Below are positions 61,435-64,000 of a stretch of DNA of 64,000 nucleotides, one piece after another. A program made the translations under genes and the position numbers. The DNA lies in the NCBI RefSeq assembly GCF_001894825.1, contig NZ_BCWY01000004.1, forward strand, positions 1 to 64,000. Reading direction: 5' to 3'. The notes under the pieces were generated by a model. It was not told where the DNA came from and did not search any database. It saw only the letters and a program-made list of their open reading frames with translations. Numbering within the stretch: the first letter of the stretch is position 1; each line of letters opens with the position of its first letter. The stretch is from Rhodococcus jostii NBRC 16295. GTDB lineage: Bacteria; Actinomycetota; Actinomycetes; Mycobacteriales; Mycobacteriaceae.

Positions 61435-62679
61435 ATGGATCTCTTGGACGACGCCCGCGCGCTACAAGGCGACCTCGTGCAGCTGCGTCGCGTACTGCAC
61501 CGCCAACCGGAGGTCGGGCTGAACCTGCCGCGGACGCAGGAAACGGTCCTCGCGGCGTTGGACGGGCTGCCGCTCGAGATCTCGACCGGAACACGCACGA
61601 CGTCCGTGACCGCGGTGCTCCGGGGCGGTCGGCGTTCGGCCGGCGCCGCGCACACGGTGCTGCTGCGCGCCGACATGGACGGACTCCCGGTCACCGAACA
61701 GACCGGACTCGACTTCGCAGCGCAGAACGGCGCCATGCACGGATGCGGGCACGACCTGCACACCGCCGCACTGGTCGGCGCCGCGCAACTGCTCAGCCGT
61801 CATCGCGACCACCTCGCGGGTGACGTCGTCCTGATGTTCCAGCCCGGGGAGGAAGGGTGGGACGGTGCCAAGGTGATGGTCGACGAGGGCGTTCTCGACG
61901 CCTCGGGCCGCCGCGCCGACACCGCCTACGGCATGCACGTCTTCTCCTGCCAGAAGCCGCAGGGGCGGTTCTTCTCCAAGGCGGGCACACTGCTCGCGGC
62001 GTCGTACAAACTGACGGTCACGGTGCGCGGGGCGGGCGGACACGGTTCGTCGCCGTCGACCGCGCGCGATCCGATCACCGCGATGGCGGAGATGATCACG
62101 TCGCTACAGACCATGGTGACCCGGACATTCGACGTCTTCGACCCGGTCGTCGTCACGGTCGCGAACGTGCAGGCCGGCTCGCGGCACAACATCATCCCCG
62201 ACGACGCCCGGTTCGAGGCGACCGTCCGGTGCTACTCGCCCGCCACGTACGAGAAGGTGCCGACGGCGCTGCGACGGGTGCTCGAGGGGGTGGCGTCCGC
62301 GCAACGTGTCGACGTCGATGTCGCGGTGGATCCCGAGTTCCCGATGACCGTCAACGACGGCAACGAGGTCGCGTTCGGTGCCGAGGTGGTCAGCGACCTC
62401 ATGGGCGAGGACCGGTACGAGACCGTCACGCATCCGATGGCAGGGTCCGAGGACTTCTCCTACGTGCTGCAGGAAGTGCCCGGCGCCTTCATCGGACTGG
62501 GTGCGTGCATGCCGGGCACCGACCCCGCAGCGGCCCCCATGAACCATTCGCCCCGAGCGCAATTCGACGACGCGGTGCTCGCCGACGCCGCCACCATCTA
62601 CGCCGGACTGGCTGTTCGCAGGCTGGACAAGGCCGGTCTCGACACAGCCGCTGTCGCGGCGGGAAGTGACGCACGATGA
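61435..62679 (+). CDS. M20 family amidohydrolase
   Basis: 414 aa zinc hydrolase of the aminoacylase/hippurate-hydrolase type: LLRADMDGLPVTE, GCGHDLHTAALVGAA (first metal ligands), VLMFQPGEEGWDGAK (catalytic Glu pair), and the C-terminal MAGSEDFSYVLQEVP. It cleaves N-acyl amino acids or related amides. AGGGAG precedes the ATG. Coupled by ATGA to an MFS transporter that probably brings in the substrate. Confidence 0.92.
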   Translation: MDLLDDARALQGDLVQLRRVLHRQPEVGLNLPRTQETVLAALDGLPLEISTGTRTTSVTAVLRGGRRSAGAAHTVLLRADMDGLPVTEQTGLDFAAQNGAMHGCGHDLHTAALVGAAQLLSRHRDHLAGDVVLMFQPGEEGWDGAKVMVDEGVLDASGRRADTAYGMHVFSCQKPQGRFFSKAGTLLAASYKLTVTVRGAGGHGSSPSTARDPITAMAEMITSLQTMVTRTFDVFDPVVVTVANVQAGSRHNIIPDDARFEATVRCYSPATYEKVPTALRRVLEGVASAQRVDVDVAVDPEFPMTVNDGNEVAFGAEVVSDLMGEDRYETVTHPMAGSEDFSYVLQEVPGAFIGLGACMPGTDPAAAPMNHSPRAQFDDAVLADAATIYAGLAVRRLDKAGLDTAAVAAGSDAR

Positions 62680-63992
62680 CCGAGACAGCCACCGAGACCG
62701 GGTCCGTGACCGCCATCCGGCCGAGATCCGAGCGCTGGGAGAAGGCCCGCGCGATCGTCGGCGTGGGCACGGGCAACGGGATCGAGTACTTCGACTGGAC
62801 CGTCTACGCGACGTTCGCCGCGTTCTTCGCCCCGCAGTTCTTCCACACCGGCTCCGCCGTCTCCGACCTGCTCGCGTCGTTCGGAGTCTTCGCCGTCGGA
62901 TTCGTCGCCAGGCCGTTCGGCGGTCTGCTGTTCGGCTGGCTGTCGGACCGGCGGGGACGCAAACTGTCGATGACGCTCGCCGTCGGGCTGGCGGCCGTTG
63001 GCAGTCTCGTCATCGGTCTGACGCCGACCCATCAGACGATCGGCGTCGCCGCGGCGCTGGTCCTCGTCGTGGCGCGTCTCGCGCAGGGTGTCGCGCACGG
63101 CGGTGAGTTGCCGTCCGCGCAGACCTACATCGTCGAATTCGCGCCGAGCGCGCGGCGCGGACTGTGGTCGAGCCTCATCTACATCTCCAACACCACCGGT
63201 GTCGTCGTCGGAACGCTTCTCGGGGCACTGCTCACGACGACGCTGAGTGCGGAGCAGATGGCCGACTGGGGCTGGCGGGTGCCGTTCCTGCTGGGTGGTG
63301 TGCTCGGGCTGTTCGTGCTGTGGATGCGGTCGCGGATGAGTGAGACCGAGGTCTACGAGGAGTCGGGTGACGGGACGGCGAAACAGTCGATGTGGCAGCT
63401 GTTCCTGGCACACCGGCGGCAGGTGTTCCAGATCCTGTTCTTCACGGTCGGTGGTACCGTCGTCTACTACGTGTGGGCCGTGTCGGCGCCGGCGTACGCG
63501 ATCGCCGTCCGGGGCATCGACCCGTCCGGTGCGCTGTGGGCGGGAGTCGGCGCGAACCTGGTACTGATTGCGTCGCTGCCCTTCTGGGGCGCCCTGTCGG
63601 ACCGGATCGGCCGCAAGCCGGTGCTGTACATCGGGAACATCGGTATCGCGGCCCTGCTGTTTCCGCTGAACGCCCTGATCGGGCACAGCGCGGTCACCCT
63701 GTTTGCCGCGATGGCAATCGCCCTGTTCGTGATGGGCGCGATCCTGTCGGTCATGCCCGCGATGATGGCCGAACTGTTCCCCACCGGGTTGCGTGCCGCC
63801 GGTGTCGGAGTGCCGTACTCGATCGGCGTGGCCGCGTTCGGCGGGACGGCGGCGTACGTCCAGACGTTCTTCGCCGACCGCGGTACGCCGGAGCTGTTCG
63901 AGTGGTACGCCCTCGCGCTGATCGCCGTCTCGATCGCCGCACTCGTCACGATCCCGGAGACCCGGGGCCGGGATCTCGCGTCCCAGACGTAG
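62676..63992 (+). CDS. MFS transporter, metabolite:H+ symporter (MHS) family
   Basis: 438 aa with twelve predicted helices. Start of helix 1 reads GNGIEYFDWTVYATFAAFFAP, the loop 2-3 signature is FGWLSDRRGRKLSM, and a second copy is GALSDRIGRKPVLY. Members import organic acids, betaines or amides with protons. It overlaps the amidohydrolase stop (ATGA), forming a two-gene uptake and hydrolysis unit. Confidence 0.9.
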   Translation: MTETATETGSVTAIRPRSERWEKARAIVGVGTGNGIEYFDWTVYATFAAFFAPQFFHTGSAVSDLLASFGVFAVGFVARPFGGLLFGWLSDRRGRKLSMTLAVGLAAVGSLVIGLTPTHQTIGVAAALVLVVARLAQGVAHGGELPSAQTYIVEFAPSARRGLWSSLIYISNTTGVVVGTLLGALLTTTLSAEQMADWGWRVPFLLGGVLGLFVLWMRSRMSETEVYEESGDGTAKQSMWQLFLAHRRQVFQILFFTVGGTVVYYVWAVSAPAYAIAVRGIDPSGALWAGVGANLVLIASLPFWGALSDRIGRKPVLYIGNIGIAALLFPLNALIGHSAVTLFAAMAIALFVMGAILSVMPAMMAELFPTGLRAAGVGVPYSIGVAAFGGTAAYVQTFFADRGTPELFEWYALALIAVSIAALVTIPETRGRDLASQT

Positions 63993-64000
63993 CCCACGTG
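63993..64000. repeat. Possible start of another GTGAGTG element, cut by the window end
   Basis: The bases after the MFS stop, CCCACGTG, equal the first eight of the left arm of the element at 7683-7732. Eight bases are too few for a firm call. Confidence 0.3.

Overview
The window is high-GC actinobacterial chromosome and looks most like a soil Rhodococcus of the R. jostii/R. opacus type. The reasons are the gene content (an alkB-rubA-rubA-rubB alkane hydroxylase operon, pobA, a pheR/pheA2/pheA1/catA phenol-catechol block, a SigK/RskA locus laid out as in mycobacteria, and DUF222-HNH 13E12-type proteins), G/C-rich third positions, frequent GTG starts, 4-nt ATGA/GTGA overlaps and several near-leaderless starts. 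The genus is inferred from gene content; no rRNA is present. I see no rRNA, tRNA, IS element, prophage or CRISPR array. No stretch over 300 bases lacks a gene.

Layout. (1) 0-9.3 kb: one minus-strand block runs alpha/beta hydrolase, FAD oxidoreductase, DUF1365, two cyclopropane-fatty-acid-synthase-type methyltransferases, DUF1295, sigK, rskA. Beside it are a fasciclin lipoprotein and a divergent secreted lipocalin. Three sites of the form CCATCC-N15-CCGAAT precede the hydrolase, fasciclin and lipocalin genes, so the whole block looks like one SigK regulon for envelope lipid modification. (2) 9.3-17.2 kb: NAD-dependent epimerases and a small cluster built round an alpha-oxoamine synthase, with an acyl-CoA-dehydrogenase-like protein, an epimerase fused through a 24-bp tandem repeat to a hydrolase remnant, and a carboxymuconolactone-decarboxylase-like protein. 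(3) 17.2-22.1 kb: an Azt-type zinc/manganese ABC importer with two AztD-like beta-propeller chaperones and Zur-like palindromes. (4) 22.1-28.4 kb: an aromatic-acid MFS carrier, an acyltransferase-SGNH protein, an IclR regulator and pobA. (5) 28.4-31.5 kb: the alkane hydroxylase operon. (6) 31.4-41.6 kb: an M13 peptidase, a phosphotransferase-like protein, an SDR plus DapB-like reductase pair, a HAD protein, a TetR-controlled DUF1348 operon and a carboxylate:sodium symporter operon. (7) 41.8-48.3 kb: a TetR gene and a tightly overlapping five-gene operon (acyl-CoA dehydrogenase, hotdog-SCP2 fusion, hydrolase, CoA ligase, thiolase) that should degrade an unidentified carboxylic acid. (8) 48.3-53.4 kb: the two-component phenol hydroxylase and catechol 1,2-dioxygenase block with its AraC activator. 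(9) 53.4-64 kb: peptide deformylase, DUF222-HNH protein, a P450 with its own ferredoxin and reductase, small regulatory and stress proteins, and an AsnC/Lrp-type regulator divergent from an M20 amidohydrolase and MFS pair.

The strongest leads are the SigK promoter triplet with its lipid-modification operon, which parallels the furan/methylated fatty acid genes known from photo-oxidative stress regulons of other bacteria; a family of GTGAGT-based palindromic elements at gene 3' ends that also supply stop codons; operator palindromes at the azt, pcaK-like, pobA, alkB and DUF1348 genes; and a 22-codon ORF with a perfect ribosome binding site.
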